DNA from: Silene latifolia
Lineage: Eukaryota; Streptophyta; Magnoliopsida; Caryophyllales; Caryophyllaceae
Length of the DNA stretch: 64,000 nt
NCBI RefSeq assembly: GCF_048544455.1
Contig: NC_133526.1
Coordinates: forward strand, 3,922,001-3,986,000
Direction of reading: 5' to 3'
A program made the translations under genes and the position numbers. Below the pieces are notes generated by a model, which was not told where the DNA came from, ran no database searches, and was given only the letters and a program-made list of their open reading frames with translations. Positions within the stretch are counted from its first letter, which is position 1, and every line of letters starts with the position of its first letter. Below are positions 32,221 through 43,776 of the stretch, piece by piece.

Positions 32221-32720
32221 TAGAGGTGGCAATCATTGACACGATCCAAAAAGATGACACAAACCCAACACGAAATTAGCGGATTAGGGTTAAGACGTCA
32301 TGACCGATTTAAGTGATTGGTTTACACGAACACAACACAAAACTTAAATGGGTCGGATTAGGTTGAGCTCTTTTGACACGAATTCGACACGAATAACCCA
32401 TTTATTTAAAAGTGTCGTAATATATTTTGAATCAATAATCCAAACAAACAACTTAAAAATAAGTATTTTTATTCATCAATTTTGGGATAATAGGGTCTAA
32501 CGCTTAGCTTATTTTATTAGTTTATTGGGTTAAACATGTTAAATGGGTTAAAAATTATCGGCTAAAAGATAAATGAATTAAACAGTAAGTTGGGTTGGGT
32601 TAGGGTTGAGACAAATGACTCGTTTATGTAATTGGGTCGGGTTAGAGTCAGGTAGTGATGACCCGTTTAAAGTTTACACGGACACAAACACGATACGACC
32701 TAATCTATTTGTCAGGTCTA
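32221..32720. mobile_element. hAT-like MITE, 500 bp, unit B
   Basis: This is the copy of 7804-8303 inherited by duplication. It is flanked by CCTGTAAG and TCTGTAAC. Ends are TAGAGGTGGCAATC and rc(GTCAGGTCTA). Confidence 0.65.
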
Positions 32721-32897
32721 TCTGTAACGATTCAAAATAACCCAACCCGACCCGAAATATAAGGCACATATATATACTCAATATTACCTGACCCGACCAG
32801 ATTGAGGCCTAGATGCGAGGAATCCCCTTTAATAACGCCCCAAGCCGCCAAACTTCCCCTGTCTTTCTTCAATTAATTAGACTGGTTAACACAAAAG

Positions 32898-34235
32898 ATG
32901 AACCGCGGTGGCGGCAGCAACGGCAGTGGCAGCGACAGCGCTAATTCAACAACAATCAACGATTTGGATGATTATATGTTAACTCAAATATTATTTGGAC
33001 TTCCATCTTGTGCACCTATAGTAGCATGTAAGGTTGTAAATAAACGTTGGTGTTCTTTAATCTCCGACCCTAAATTTGGGTCTCACTATTCCTATTATAA
33101 GAAAGAAAGCACTACTCTTTCGAAATTATTAGGTCACAATACTGACGACGACGAGCCACCATTTACGTTTATAGCAATTATGATGGATATTCAGATACCT
33201 CGGCACCAATACTGTGGGGATGAAGGTATCACCAATAAAGCCATGTTTCGGTTCCCAAAATTATCGCTGAAATTCTTACCTTGTTATTTCCGTATTGAGG
33301 CAACTTTCATGGACTTAGTCTTATGTTCCAATATTGTGTTCCAATATTACATTACCAATCCAGTAACCAAGCAATGGGTTGCTCTGCCACCATGTCCTCG
33401 TATTACCGACAATGAATGTCCATTGGATCGATGGGTTGGTTTAGTATGCCAACAGCCTTATGACGACTTTACCCAAAATTACAAGTTTCGGGTGGTTGTG
33501 ATTAATCACTGTCGATCACCAATTTATCAATTGCGAGTTTATTGTTCTGAGATTTGTGAATGGAAGAAATTTAATCTTAGCGTATCCATCAACCCTGAAC
33601 TAGCAGCAAGTTATCGTAGTTATTATAATCATAAATTTAAGGGTGTTGTTTGTAACGACATCATCTACCTTCACCACATGTTATATTTCGCTGCGTTTAA
33701 TCCATTTGATGTGGACGAGATGACTGACAGTACTACTACCATTGAGGCTAAGGTTCTCCCGTCATTGGCAGCCCCAGCTAGCTGTTTTTTGCGAGAGTCT
33801 TCGGGACAATTGTACATCATGTATAATCCTAACAAGGATTATTATTCTGCGTACTACAGTAAACGTGGGAATGCCATTGAATTACCGTTGGTGGTCTGGA
33901 AATTGGACCCGAATCAAGTACCTTTGATATGGAAAATGACTTTCAAAGGTTTATGCACCGGCAATCTGAACAAATACGAACCAGCAGCCAGTGAAGTAGT
34001 TTTTCCAATTAGGGAAGTTTTTTTCGGAGGATTAGGGATGCACCCGAACAATGACAATTTGATTTATATGCGTCTTTATTCAGACGAGCAATTGGTTTTG
34101 TGTGATACACGAACTAGATTGATAAAGCCTTTACAAAGTCTGGGCACACATAATGCAGGGGCATTTGATAGGCTCGAGCTCCAGTGGTGGCCCACCTCAG
34201 TTCCTAAGGCATACTTGTCAAATGCCTCTCAATAA
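32898..34235 (+). CDS. F-box protein B2
   Basis: Predicted 445-residue F-box protein. It differs from A2 only in the N-terminal linker (GSDSAN in place of GSNSDNGN), and the F-box and C-terminal region are identical. The upstream block at 32812 and the start context CACAAAAG are the same. Identity this high over 430 residues implies very recent duplication or ongoing conversion. The likely role is an SCF substrate receptor with the same target as A2. Confidence 0.88.
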   Translation: MNRGGGSNGSGSDSANSTTINDLDDYMLTQILFGLPSCAPIVACKVVNKRWCSLISDPKFGSHYSYYKKESTTLSKLLGHNTDDDEPPFTFIAIMMDIQIPRHQYCGDEGITNKAMFRFPKLSLKFLPCYFRIEATFMDLVLCSNIVFQYYITNPVTKQWVALPPCPRITDNECPLDRWVGLVCQQPYDDFTQNYKFRVVVINHCRSPIYQLRVYCSEICEWKKFNLSVSINPELAASYRSYYNHKFKGVVCNDIIYLHHMLYFAAFNPFDVDEMTDSTTTIEAKVLPSLAAPASCFLRESSGQLYIMYNPNKDYYSAYYSKRGNAIELPLVVWKLDPNQVPLIWKMTFKGLCTGNLNKYEPAASEVVFPIREVFFGGLGMHPNNDNLIYMRLYSDEQLVLCDTRTRLIKPLQSLGTHNAGAFDRLELQWWPTSVPKAYLSNASQ

Positions 34236-35512
34236 GACTCATACTTGTTCCCACAATTTCATCCCCACTACTTTTGTGACCTGCGTTATTCGCGAATATA
34301 TGTTTTCGCTTTACAATACAAAATAATCGAATACAAACGTTGTCAGCTTTCTATATTTAGTGACTACACTATTCGAGTTTATTTCTTTTTCAGGTAAGCA
34401 TTGCATACATCATTTGGTAATGTCGTAGTTTGCTATCATCATTCGTATTTTATTGCTTGCTGTTCTTTCCTTTGCTCACTTGGATTTTTGACATTATTTC
34501 TTGTTGCTTGTCAGCCTTAATTAGTAGTTCAGCTCTCATGAACTTCCCTGTGAAGTTATCAAATTTGATTCGCTTTGGCTTTCTATTTGTCGAACTTATT
34601 ACTTCGCAATTACATTTGGTAGTCTTGTGATACACACCGAAATATGAGTGGAGGGTAGTCTAGTAACTTTCTCTTCTATTTCTTATTCTCCAAGTCATTA
34701 GAGGCTATATAATGGTATTAGTTAATGTGTAATCATCAATCAATGAATTTTATGAATGAACTTGTGAGATTTATCTCATTTGTTATAATGGAATCTGGGT
34801 GATTAATTCACCACAATTCTATTATTGGGGTAGCCTATCGATCCTTGCGGTCGAACAGCTGCATTTCTATCCTTTTAAATTTCCGTCTCAATTTAGATCG
34901 TATCATCTTGCTGACTTCGTACTTGAGATGTTTGAGAATTGGGACTATAGCTAGCATATCGCTTATTAAGTTGTGCCTCGTTTTTTGTTCGTTTGTTAAG
35001 GCATTTTAAGTTTATATCCAAGAGATGACTTGATGTGTTGGTGATTTAAGTTAATCACGATATTATTTGAATGTAATTGGGATTTGGCCAAAAATCGTAG
35101 CAAGGTTGACCGTTATAATATGGGTTAAGGAATGTGGATCATGGGAGTACACGCTCATATAAACGAGTTTGAATGTGCGGTTTTAAAGAATAAAGTTACA
35201 ATGCAATATAGTCGATGTTATATGGACCTCGATAAGTACTTGGGCATGTATTATAAAGCTCGAAAATGAAGAGTTGGCTAAACCCGATCGGGGTCGATGA
35301 TTGGGGAAGTGTTTGTTCAAATACTTAGCCAAAATTCAACCAATTCAATTTACATAAATTGGTAAAGCTACGTCCCCAATCGGGGCGAGTGATGTTTATG
35401 AGGTTTTTGCAATTAATTGCTATAAACCATGTTGCATTGTTTCGTATTTATCTTTATGATCCTTTGGATGATAACTACTTTTCTCTTTCTGTATAAATTG
35501 CATTAGTATATA
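34236..35512. other. 3' flank of B2
   Basis: Nearly identical to 9822-11097. No gene is seen. Confidence 0.6.
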
Positions 35513-35827
35513 CTCCCTCTAATTCTATATTTTCTTCCCCTTGTTTGTGGGCATGAGAATTAAGGAGGGGAATAAAATAAGAGTAAAAAGTTGAGTGGGG
35601 TTTGGTGGTTGGAGAGATGGATGAATAATTATGAGTTAAATAAGGAATGACGGGGTTAAAACATTAAGGAAAATAATAAATATATGAGTAAAAGAGTTGG
35701 GTGGGGTTTGATGATAGGAAAGAGAAATGAATAAAATAAGTGTAAAAGTTTCCAAAATAAGAAAGAGAAAGAAAACCTGAATAATCCGTTTTAGAAAATA
35801 GGGAAGAAAATATAGAATAAGAGGGAC
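35513..35827. mobile_element. Stowaway-like MITE, unit B
   Basis: Same 315-bp element, ends and TA duplication as at 11098-11412. Confidence 0.8.
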
Positions 35828-36355
35828 TATATATACAAGATATGCATGAGAAAAGGTTAGAAAAAAAAATAATAAAACAAACTTTATTATTCAGATTTTT
35901 GCATAACAAACAAATAAAAACTTCATAAAGTTTTCTCTTGTTTCTTGCCTTAGAACAAGAGGGAAATTTGGTGTATTATTATCCTACGGAAGATTTCTTG
36001 TAACCCAAAGGCGTAATAGGGAAGAAATACTTTATAAAGAAAACGATATATTACGTGATTATCAAGTTATCGAAGTTCGTTTTGTCAAACACCCTATATA
36101 AATACAACATGATGTGGCACGAGTAAGTTTTCTGAGAGACGGTCTTTTAATAGCTTATTGAGGGACTATTTTACAATTTTTTAAAAAAGTGGTACTAAAG
36201 GTAATAAAATAGATACTAATCAGGATTAAAGATAAAATAAGTACATTTATTATGTCACGATCAACAACAAAAGGGTCACGAAATACAAACAAAAGATACG
36301 AAAGACTTGTCTTTCAATAAATAACTTATTAAAAGACCGTATCTCCCAAGTTTTA
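35828..36355. other. AT-rich spacer
   Basis: This is the unit B copy of 11413-11940. It differs at GTTTTCTGAGAGACG (36127-36141), where unit A has GTTTTACGAGAGACG. No gene is seen. Confidence 0.5.
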
Positions 36356-36797
36356 GGCTATGTTTGGCAAGGCATTTCAGGTACCTGATTTGACCAAGGA
36401 ACCTGATTTGACTAATATTTCAGGTAGTTGTTTTACCTAGTGCTGTTTGGTAAAGTCATTTCAGGTACCTGAAATGACTTTTCAGGTACCTGAAATGAAA
36501 AGTTACTCCAGGTAGCTTTTTAAAGTTTCAGGTAGCTGAAATGTTGTACTTTACATATTTACCCTTTATTTAAATTAATTTATTATAATTATTAATATTC
36601 TTTTATGTCATTTTACAAAAAATCTGTTACCTTTTCAGTTAGTTTTACCAAACACTTTACAATTAATCAGCTACCTTATCAGTTTCCAATTTTCAGCTAG
36701 CTTTTCAGGTACCTTTTTAATTTTAGTCACCTTATCAGGTTTCAGGTACCTTTTCAGATTTCAGGTACCATTTCAGTCAGTTTTACCAAACAGAGCC
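36356..36797. mobile_element. Tourist/PIF-Harbinger-like MITE, unit B
   Basis: This copy of 11941-12375 is flanked by TTA. It is 7 bp longer because CAG words that are altered or shortened in unit A are intact here. Confidence 0.8.
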
Positions 36798-37470
36798 TTA
36801 GTGGTTAGGGAGAAATGGTATAAACCACTACAAGAATTCACTACCCGGGCGACTAAAATAGGCGATGGATTGGCGTCGCTAAAATGAAATTGGCGACCGA
36901 AAATAGTCGCCCATCTGTCGTCGCAACGCTTAGTCGCCTAGATAGACTCGGGCGACTGATTTTTGTAGCTAATACTGGCGATGGATAGTGCTGGTGGTCG
37001 CCAAATTGGCGACGGATTAAGAGGATTAGCGACGACATTCGGTCACTAATTTAGCGACGGTAAATAATGTCGCCAATCCAAAAAAAGAAACAACCCTTAG
37101 CATTGGAACGTGTATAATTTAATTTTGAATTCCTAACTTGGAGTACCAAATATAGAAGATATTAAATACTTATATACAACCTAATGGGTTGTATATATCA
37201 AAAACCATAAGGTAATAAATAAAGGTTTAATAATAATAATATGACTCAACGTCCAAAGTGACTTATTAATAAGTAATAACTAGACCTATAGCGATTGAAA
37301 ATAACCCGACCCAAAATATAAGGAACATATATATTCAATATTACCAGACCCGACCAGATGGAGACCTAGATGCGAGAAATCCCCTTTAATAACGCCCCAA
37401 GACGCCAAACTTCCCCTTTCTTTCTTCAATTGCTTAGGCTGGTTAATAATACAGTAATAAAACACAAAAG
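36798..37470. other. Spacer with a CACTA-like end, before B3
   Basis: This contains the CACTA-like terminal fragment (about 36826-37078, starting CACTACAAGAATTC) and the gene-3 upstream block from about 37369. It matches 12376-13048. Confidence 0.55.
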
Positions 37471-38781
37471 ATGAACCGCGGCAGCGGTGGCAGTGGTGGT
37501 AATTCAACAACAATCGACGATTTGGATGATGATATGTTAACTGAAATATTATTTAGACTTCCGTCTTGTGCAGCTATTGTAGCATGTAAGCTTGTAAATA
37601 AACGTTGGTGTTCTTTAATCTCCGACCCTAAATTTGGGTCTCACTACTCTTATCATAAGAGAGAAAGCACTACTCTTTCGAAGTTATTAGGTCAGAATAC
37701 TGGCGACGACGAGCCACCATTTACGTTTACAGCAATTATGATGGATACTCAGATACCTCGGCATCAATACTGTGGGGATGAAGGTATCACCAATAAAGCC
37801 GTGTTTGGGTTCCCAAAATTATCGCTGAAATTCTTACCTTTGTTTTTCCGTATTGACGCAACTTTCATGGACTTAGTCTTATGTTCCAATCATGAATGTG
37901 ATAAGATTTATTATATTACCAATCCAGTAACCAAACAATGGGTTGCTCTGCCACCATGTCCTCGTATTACCGACAACCAATGGCAATCATTTGAGCGATG
38001 GGCTGGTTTAGTATGCCAACAGCCTTATGACCTTACCCAAAATTACAAGTTTAGGGTTGTTGTGATTAATCACGATCCACCACCGGTTTATCAATTGCGA
38101 GTTTATTGTTCTGAGATTTGTGAATGGAAGAAATTTAATCTTAGCGTATCCATCAACCCTGAACTAGCGGCTCAAGGGCGTATTTATGATAATAAATTTC
38201 AGGGTGTTGTTTGTAACGGCATCATCTACCTTCACCACATGTTATATTTCGCTGCGTTTAATCCATTTGATGTGGACGAGACGACTGACAATACTAGTAC
38301 CATTGAGGCTAAGGTTCTCCCGTCATTGGCATCTCAAGTTGGCTGTTTTTTGCGAGAGTCTTCGGGACAATTGTACATCATGCATAACCCTAACAAGGAT
38401 TATTATCCTATGTACTACATACAACGTGGGAAGGCCATTGAATTAGCGTTGGCGGTCTGGAAATTGGACCCGAATCAAGTACCTTTGATATGGAAAATGA
38501 CTTTCAAAGGTTTATGCACGGGCAATCTGAACAAACTCGAACCAGCCAATAGAGAAACTTTACTCCCAGGATTAGGGATGCACCCGAACAATGACAAATT
38601 GATTTATATGCATCTTTATGTGCAGCAGGGGCTATTGGTTTTGTGCGATACACAAACAAGATTGATAAAGCCTTCAAAAAGCCTGGTGAGATTTAATGGA
38701 GAGATGTTTGGCAATAGGCTCGAGCTCCAGTGGTGGCCCTCCTCAGTTCCTAAGGCCTACTTGTCGAATGCCTCTCAATAG
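37471..38781 (+). CDS. F-box protein B3
   Basis: Predicted 436-residue F-box protein, identical in sequence to A3. Short Gly/Ser linker, F-box at about 15-55, then the family C-terminal region ending LELQWWPSSVPKAYLSN. An unchanged protein across a 24-kb duplication argues for a young event. The likely role is an SCF substrate receptor. Confidence 0.88.
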   Translation: MNRGSGGSGGNSTTIDDLDDDMLTEILFRLPSCAAIVACKLVNKRWCSLISDPKFGSHYSYHKRESTTLSKLLGQNTGDDEPPFTFTAIMMDTQIPRHQYCGDEGITNKAVFGFPKLSLKFLPLFFRIDATFMDLVLCSNHECDKIYYITNPVTKQWVALPPCPRITDNQWQSFERWAGLVCQQPYDLTQNYKFRVVVINHDPPPVYQLRVYCSEICEWKKFNLSVSINPELAAQGRIYDNKFQGVVCNGIIYLHHMLYFAAFNPFDVDETTDNTSTIEAKVLPSLASQVGCFLRESSGQLYIMHNPNKDYYPMYYIQRGKAIELALAVWKLDPNQVPLIWKMTFKGLCTGNLNKLEPANRETLLPGLGMHPNNDKLIYMHLYVQQGLLVLCDTQTRLIKPSKSLVRFNGEMFGNRLELQWWPSSVPKAYLSNASQ

Positions 38782-39721
38782 ACTCATAAGAGTACTTGTT
38801 TCCGCAATTTCACCCTAACAAAACTTTTGTGACCTAAGTTATTCGCGGGTATCTATTTTCCCTTTACAATCCAAAATAATCGTCTTTTATATTGTTGTTA
38901 CATCAATGAGCTGTTCTTCAATTTTGTGCTATCTAATATTCGTTCGAAAGGAAACAAAGTTATACCATGTCATGAAACCATCTCAACCAATAGCTTCTGA
39001 AGGCCGATGGTTGAAGTTCCAAGATCGATTTTATACTCTAACAGTATCCAACCTGGATGTTACCAGTTCTATCATATGCATGCCTTGCTTCTATAGTTGC
39101 TTTACTTTAAATATAGTATCAAGTAGTCATCTTAGGTACAGTATCCAACCTGGTGTCAGTCTTGTCCGCTTGCTGTGCTCATTGGCCTTACACTTGCAAG
39201 TCGTGCTATCAGTAAACAGTGTGATAAGTCGGATCATGACTTCACTTGAAAGACCACTGACTCGAATATTATTTGACTTGAAAGACTCGACCTGAAACTG
39301 ACTTAAAATAACAAATTTAAATAGTTTACTTAATCAATTTGACTAGGCATCCAAAGTATAATAGCAAAAGCAATAACGACTCAAAATAATTCGACCCAAA
39401 TTACAATGCACATCTATACTCAATATTACCTGACTTGACCTGACCTGATCGAGACATAGATGTTGGGAACCTCCTTCATTCCTACAATATCGCACTAAAG
39501 TTCCGCTTTCTTTATTGGTTTGTGGTAAACTCGCTTTGCTACAACTATTTACGTATGTGTTCATTTGATGACCAAGATTAAAAAGAGAAACAAAAAAAAA
39601 AAAAAAAAAAAAGGAAAGTCGTCGTTTTTGGTAAAAAAAGGTAACAATATTTAAGATAATTGCTTGTTGTGTATGTTATAATATTGTTGCAGCAACACAC
39701 AAAACATAGAGAAAGAGAGCC
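38782..39721. other. Spacer between B3 and B4
   Basis: Copy of 14360-15303 with a shorter poly(A) run (39592-39612). It keeps ACAGTATCC at about 39042 where unit A has ACAAAGATCC. The leader ends GAAAGAGAGCC before the B4 ATG. Confidence 0.6.
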
Positions 39722-41050
39722 ATGACTAGATCTAAAGAAACACGAAAGATGAACGACATTGGTAGTGGTAGTGGTGGTGGTGGTAGTAATTCAACAACAA
39801 TCGACGATTTGGATGACAATATGTTAACTCAAATATTATTTAGACTTCCCTCTTGTGCAACCGTACTACCATGTAAGCTTGTGAACAAACATTGGTGTTA
39901 TTTAATCTCCGACCCTAAATTTGGAGCTCATTACTCTAATCATAAGAAGGAAAACTCTGACGAACCACCACCATGGACCTTTGTTTCAAATAAGATTGAT
40001 TCTAACGCAAACGAAGTCCCTCAGTACCAATACTGTGTGGGTAATGGTAGCGCGAATGAAGCCATATTTGGGTCCCCGAAATTCTCGCTAGGATTCTTAC
40101 CTTGTAAGTTCTTCCATATTGAGGCAACGTTCATGGACTTAGTCTTATGTTCCAGTCATGTTACCAGTCCAAGAGGCGATTGGATTTTTATTTATTTTCT
40201 TGCCAATCCACTAACCAAACAATGGGTTGCTCTGCCACCACGCCCGGTTTTTTTTAACCAATTGAGTTTGCAGCCATTTGTTACTTTAGTAGGTCAACAG
40301 CCTTCTGACTACACCCAAGATTACAAGTTTCGGGTTGTTGTCATTGATCATTGCCCACCACCGGTTTATCAATTGCTGGTTTATTGTTCCGAGATTGGCG
40401 TATGGAAAAGATTTTACCTTAGTATATCAATCAACCCTGAACTAGCAGCTCAAAACCATCTTTATTATAATAATAAATTTCAGAGTGTTGTTTGTAACGG
40501 CATCATCTATTTTCACCATAAGTTATATTTTGCTGCGTTTAATCCGTTTGATGTGGACGAGACGACTGAGACTACTACCATTGAGGCTAAGGTTCTCCCG
40601 TCATTGCCATACCCAATTGACGGTTATTTGCGAGAATCTTCAGGACAATTGTTCATTATACATAGCCTTAAGAAGAGACGTTCTTTGTGGTACGACAAAC
40701 GTGGGAGGACCATTGAACTCCGGTTGATGGTCTGTAAATTGGACCCAAATCAAGTACCTTTGATATGGAAGACAACTTTCGAAGGTTCATGCTCGGGCAA
40801 TGTGATCGAACCACCTTATGATGATTACTCAGGCTACGACATGAAAGTCTGGAATATAGGGATGCACCCGAACAATGACAAATTGATTTATGTGCATCTT
40901 TGGCGAGAGCACCAGTTTTTTTGTTGCGATACACGAACAAAATTGATAAAGTCTTTAAAAAATCTGTCGCCGATATATAATTTAGAGACATTTGATAGAC
41001 TCGAGCTCCAGTGGTGGCCCACCTCAGTTCCTAAGGCATACTTGTCATAG
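39722..41050 (+). CDS. F-box protein B4 (A4/A5 chimera)
   Basis: Predicted 442-residue intact F-box protein. The N-terminus (TRSKETRKMND) is followed by a Gly/Ser linker and the F-box at about 27-67. In the F-box, VNKHWCYL replaces the usual NKRWCSL. Up to about codon 153 it matches A4. From LPSLPYPIDGYL to the end, including the 3' flank, it matches A5. The middle (WIFIYFLANPLTKQW, LQPFVTLVGQQPSDY) is the sequence deleted from A4. Odd features: MVCKLDPNQV where other members have VWKLD. Unequal crossing-over between neighbouring genes explains it best. Confidence 0.87.
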   Translation: MTRSKETRKMNDIGSGSGGGGSNSTTIDDLDDNMLTQILFRLPSCATVLPCKLVNKHWCYLISDPKFGAHYSNHKKENSDEPPPWTFVSNKIDSNANEVPQYQYCVGNGSANEAIFGSPKFSLGFLPCKFFHIEATFMDLVLCSSHVTSPRGDWIFIYFLANPLTKQWVALPPRPVFFNQLSLQPFVTLVGQQPSDYTQDYKFRVVVIDHCPPPVYQLLVYCSEIGVWKRFYLSISINPELAAQNHLYYNNKFQSVVCNGIIYFHHKLYFAAFNPFDVDETTETTTIEAKVLPSLPYPIDGYLRESSGQLFIIHSLKKRRSLWYDKRGRTIELRLMVCKLDPNQVPLIWKTTFEGSCSGNVIEPPYDDYSGYDMKVWNIGMHPNNDKLIYVHLWREHQFFCCDTRTKLIKSLKNLSPIYNLETFDRLELQWWPTSVPKAYLS

Positions 41051-41514
41051 TAAGGCATACTCGTCCAATGGCACATACAGTACTTCTTTGAATCCTAATG
41101 TTTATGTTTAATATAGTGACGGTATTTACTCAAGTTTAATTCCACTTGCCTATATTGTAAGCACACTACATATATTATCGAGCTGTTCTTAAATTTTGGA
41201 CCATCTAATATCGCTCGAAAAATAAGACCACATTGATAATTAATCAAAAAGTTTATTATTGTCTTGTTTAAAAAAAAAGTTTATTATTGTCTAGCATTTT
41301 TCAGGTTCTCCGTGTTGTTTGCATCACTCTTTGCAGGTCGAGTGTCGTCACTTGTTATGTTATTTCTTCTTGCAGCTTATTGCGCGCTTCAAGTTCTATC
41401 CATGACTACACCCCTTGGATTCAATTAGCTGTGTTCGGATGTCGCTGTATAGTATATAGATCTTGCACAAACATTAGGCGATTAAAAGAATATATAATAT
41501 TTAAATATAATATA
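41051..41514. other. 3' flank of B4
   Basis: Matches 18505-18975 and 60120-60583. It includes CATCTAATATCGCTCGAAAA, whose core also occurs at the 5' end of the Helitron at 46632-49436. Confidence 0.55.
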
Positions 41515-41658
41515 CTCCCTTCTATTCACAATAAACCCCCCCCCCCCCCCCCCCCCTTTTATTTTGTACCACACAAACAGTTAACAAAAATGAAATAGGG
41601 AAGTTATTGTGAATAGACGGAAAAGGAAATAGGGAAGTTTATTATGAATAGGAGGGAG
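41515..41658. mobile_element. Stowaway-like MITE with C tract, unit B
   Basis: The left end is TA then CTCCCTTCTATTCACAATAA. The right end in reverse complement is TA then CTCCCTCCTATTCATAATAA. A run of 21 C (41536-41556) lies inside. The unit C copy at 60584-60720 has a shorter tract, and unit A lacks the element upstream of A6. Confidence 0.8.
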
Positions 41659-41797
41659 TATATAATACTATTCTACTCCGACTAGGAAAAGGAAAGTTAG
41701 GAAGGATGCTTTAGTAATTTTGTAATTTAGCTTCCTATATAACATGTATATCGGTTGTTGTATACTTGTATGTAATATTGTTGCAACAACACTAGCC
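41659..41797 (+). promoter_or_regulatory. B6 leader
   Basis: This contains the palindrome TTGTTGCAACAA at 41778-41789 just before ACTAGCC and the start codon, and a TATATAACATG-like stretch at 41736. The leader lacks the ACACAAATCGTAGAGAAAG segment found in A6. Confidence 0.35.
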
Positions 41798-43099
41798 ATG
41801 AACCACGACGGCCGTCATGAGGTTGGTGGCGGTGGTCGTACTTCAACAACAATTGACGATTTGGATGACAATATGTTAACTCAAATATTGTTTAGACTTC
41901 CCTATGGTACATCGGTATTAGCATGCATTCCTGTAAACAAGCGTTGGTGTTCTATAATCACCGACCCTAAATTTGCGACTCACTTCTGCAATCATAGGAA
42001 GAAAAGCACTACTCTTTCCAAATCAGGTCCCAATATTAATGACGACGAGCCGCTATGGACCTTTATTGTAGATATGATTGATGTAATGCGAGTCAATGAA
42101 ACCGTGTTTAAGTCCCCAATATTCTCGATGATATTCTTACCTTGTGCTTATGTTATTGAGGCAATTTTCAAAGACTTAGTCTTATGTTCCGGTCCCCTGA
42201 CCAGAGGAAGTGATCCTGTTTTTAACATTGCCAATCCGATAACCAAGCAATTGGTTGCTCTGCCACCATGCCGTGTTATTACCAATGAATTGCGTTTGTT
42301 TGGTTTGAAGCCATGGATTGGATTAGTATGCCAACAACCTGATGACTACACCCAAGATTACAAGTATCGGGTGGTTGTAATTCAGCAATGTCGGGCTCCT
42401 GTTTATAAATTGCTGGTTTATTGTTCCGAGATTTGTGAATGGAAGGAATTTCTTCTTCGTGTATCAATCAACCCTGAACTGGAAGCAAATCGTCATTGTT
42501 ATTATAATAGTAAATTTCAGGGTGTTGTTTGTAACGGCATTATTTACCTTCACCACATGTTATATTTCGCTTCGTTTAATCCGTTTGATTTGGATGAGAC
42601 GACTAACAGTAACAACACCACAATCGAGGCTGAAATTCTCCCGGAATTGCCAGAACCAGTTGAAGGTTATTTGCGAGAGTCTTCGGGAAAATTGTTCATC
42701 ATTCATAACCCTAACAAGAAACATTCTGTATACTACAACAAAAATGGCAAGGCCATTGAATTCCCGTTGAAGGTCTGGAAATTGGACCCGAATCAAGTAC
42801 CTTTGATATGGAAGACGACTTTCGAAGGATTATGCACCGGCAATTTGGACAAAATCGAAGAAATCAACTCAAATCAGGGTAGTATTATCTGGAATTTAGG
42901 TTTGCATCCAAACAATGACAAATTGATTTATATGCATCTTTTGGAAGAGGAGCAGTTGGTTTTGTGCGATACACGAACAAAATTGATAAAGCCTTTGAAA
43001 AGTTTGCCAGGATATAATTCAATGAGGTTTGATAGACTCGAGCTCCAGTGGTGGCCCACCTCAGTTCCTAAGACATATGTTAAGAAGGCGAGACTTTGA
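41798..43099 (+). CDS. F-box protein B6
   Basis: Predicted 433-residue F-box protein. N-terminus NHDGRHEVGGGG, F-box at about 19-59 with LPYGTSVLACIPVNKRWCS, a sub-type distinct from the SCAPIVAC genes. The C-terminal region includes FNIANPITKQLVALPPC, QPDDYTQDYKYRVVVIQQC, FASFNPFDLDETTNSNN and LELQWWPTSVPKTYVKK. It is the only gene-6 copy that keeps the QPDDYTQ codons. The start is chosen by homology with A6. An in-frame ATG at 41744 would add 18 residues read through the conserved leader palindrome. Confidence 0.86.
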   Translation: MNHDGRHEVGGGGRTSTTIDDLDDNMLTQILFRLPYGTSVLACIPVNKRWCSIITDPKFATHFCNHRKKSTTLSKSGPNINDDEPLWTFIVDMIDVMRVNETVFKSPIFSMIFLPCAYVIEAIFKDLVLCSGPLTRGSDPVFNIANPITKQLVALPPCRVITNELRLFGLKPWIGLVCQQPDDYTQDYKYRVVVIQQCRAPVYKLLVYCSEICEWKEFLLRVSINPELEANRHCYYNSKFQGVVCNGIIYLHHMLYFASFNPFDLDETTNSNNTTIEAEILPELPEPVEGYLRESSGKLFIIHNPNKKHSVYYNKNGKAIEFPLKVWKLDPNQVPLIWKTTFEGLCTGNLDKIEEINSNQGSIIWNLGLHPNNDKLIYMHLLEEEQLVLCDTRTKLIKPLKSLPGYNSMRFDRLELQWWPTSVPKTYVKKARL

Positions 43100-43776
43100 G
43101 TGCCCGCAAACTCCAAATTTTTGTTCTTCTGAATCTTTTAATTATATTGTAACTCGTACACTCGTACACAATAATGTCGTAATTTTTTCATAAAATAATC
43201 TCTTCTGAATTGCCTCGCTTCGGTGTAAGTTTTTTGTAGGTCAATTTTTTTATTCCTTTTTTTAAACAGTTGATCTCAATCAAGACGGTCATATCCGTCT
43301 GAAGATAGAAGTTCTCCCAAAGTACCAAGTGTTTTTATTCCTTTATTATATAGCCGTTTTAAGGGATATTTATTGAAATAAGGTTCATAATTTCATTCTC
43401 TACAGTATATTCATAATAATTACCATATTTCTTAGCTCACATGAATGAAAATATTACAGTCTTCTTATGGTGTTTCTCGAGTCGGAAAATGGGTTTCTCG
43501 GATCCAGAAAATTAACGATGACAATAAGTTTTCACATAAGTTCCTAAATCCTACTTCCTAGTTTAAACTATTTACTGTCATCTTGAAAATTAAAGGTAGT
43601 ATAATTTTATGATCCAAGAACATACATTTGACTGATCCCAAATCTTACAATTCTATTATCGTTGTAGAATCCTACGATCTTATTCGTTTGAAAATTTCTA
43701 AAGGTAGGATCCTAATACGATCATTGTAAAATCTGAATCATGTATAGGTTGTAGAAATATATGTTCGTAACAATGA
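43100..43776. other. 3' flank of B6
   Basis: Non-coding, homologous to parts of 20924-22260. It has the MULE empty site at about 43177 and TTGATCTCAATCAAGACGG. No gene is seen. Confidence 0.55.

Noticed and set aside
41744..41797. Upstream in-frame ATG of B6 (and 60806 of C6, 22710 of A7)
   Set aside because: The extra residues are translated leader palindrome sequence. The A6 leader has a stop in this frame, and homologous starts lie downstream. Not excluded, only less likely.
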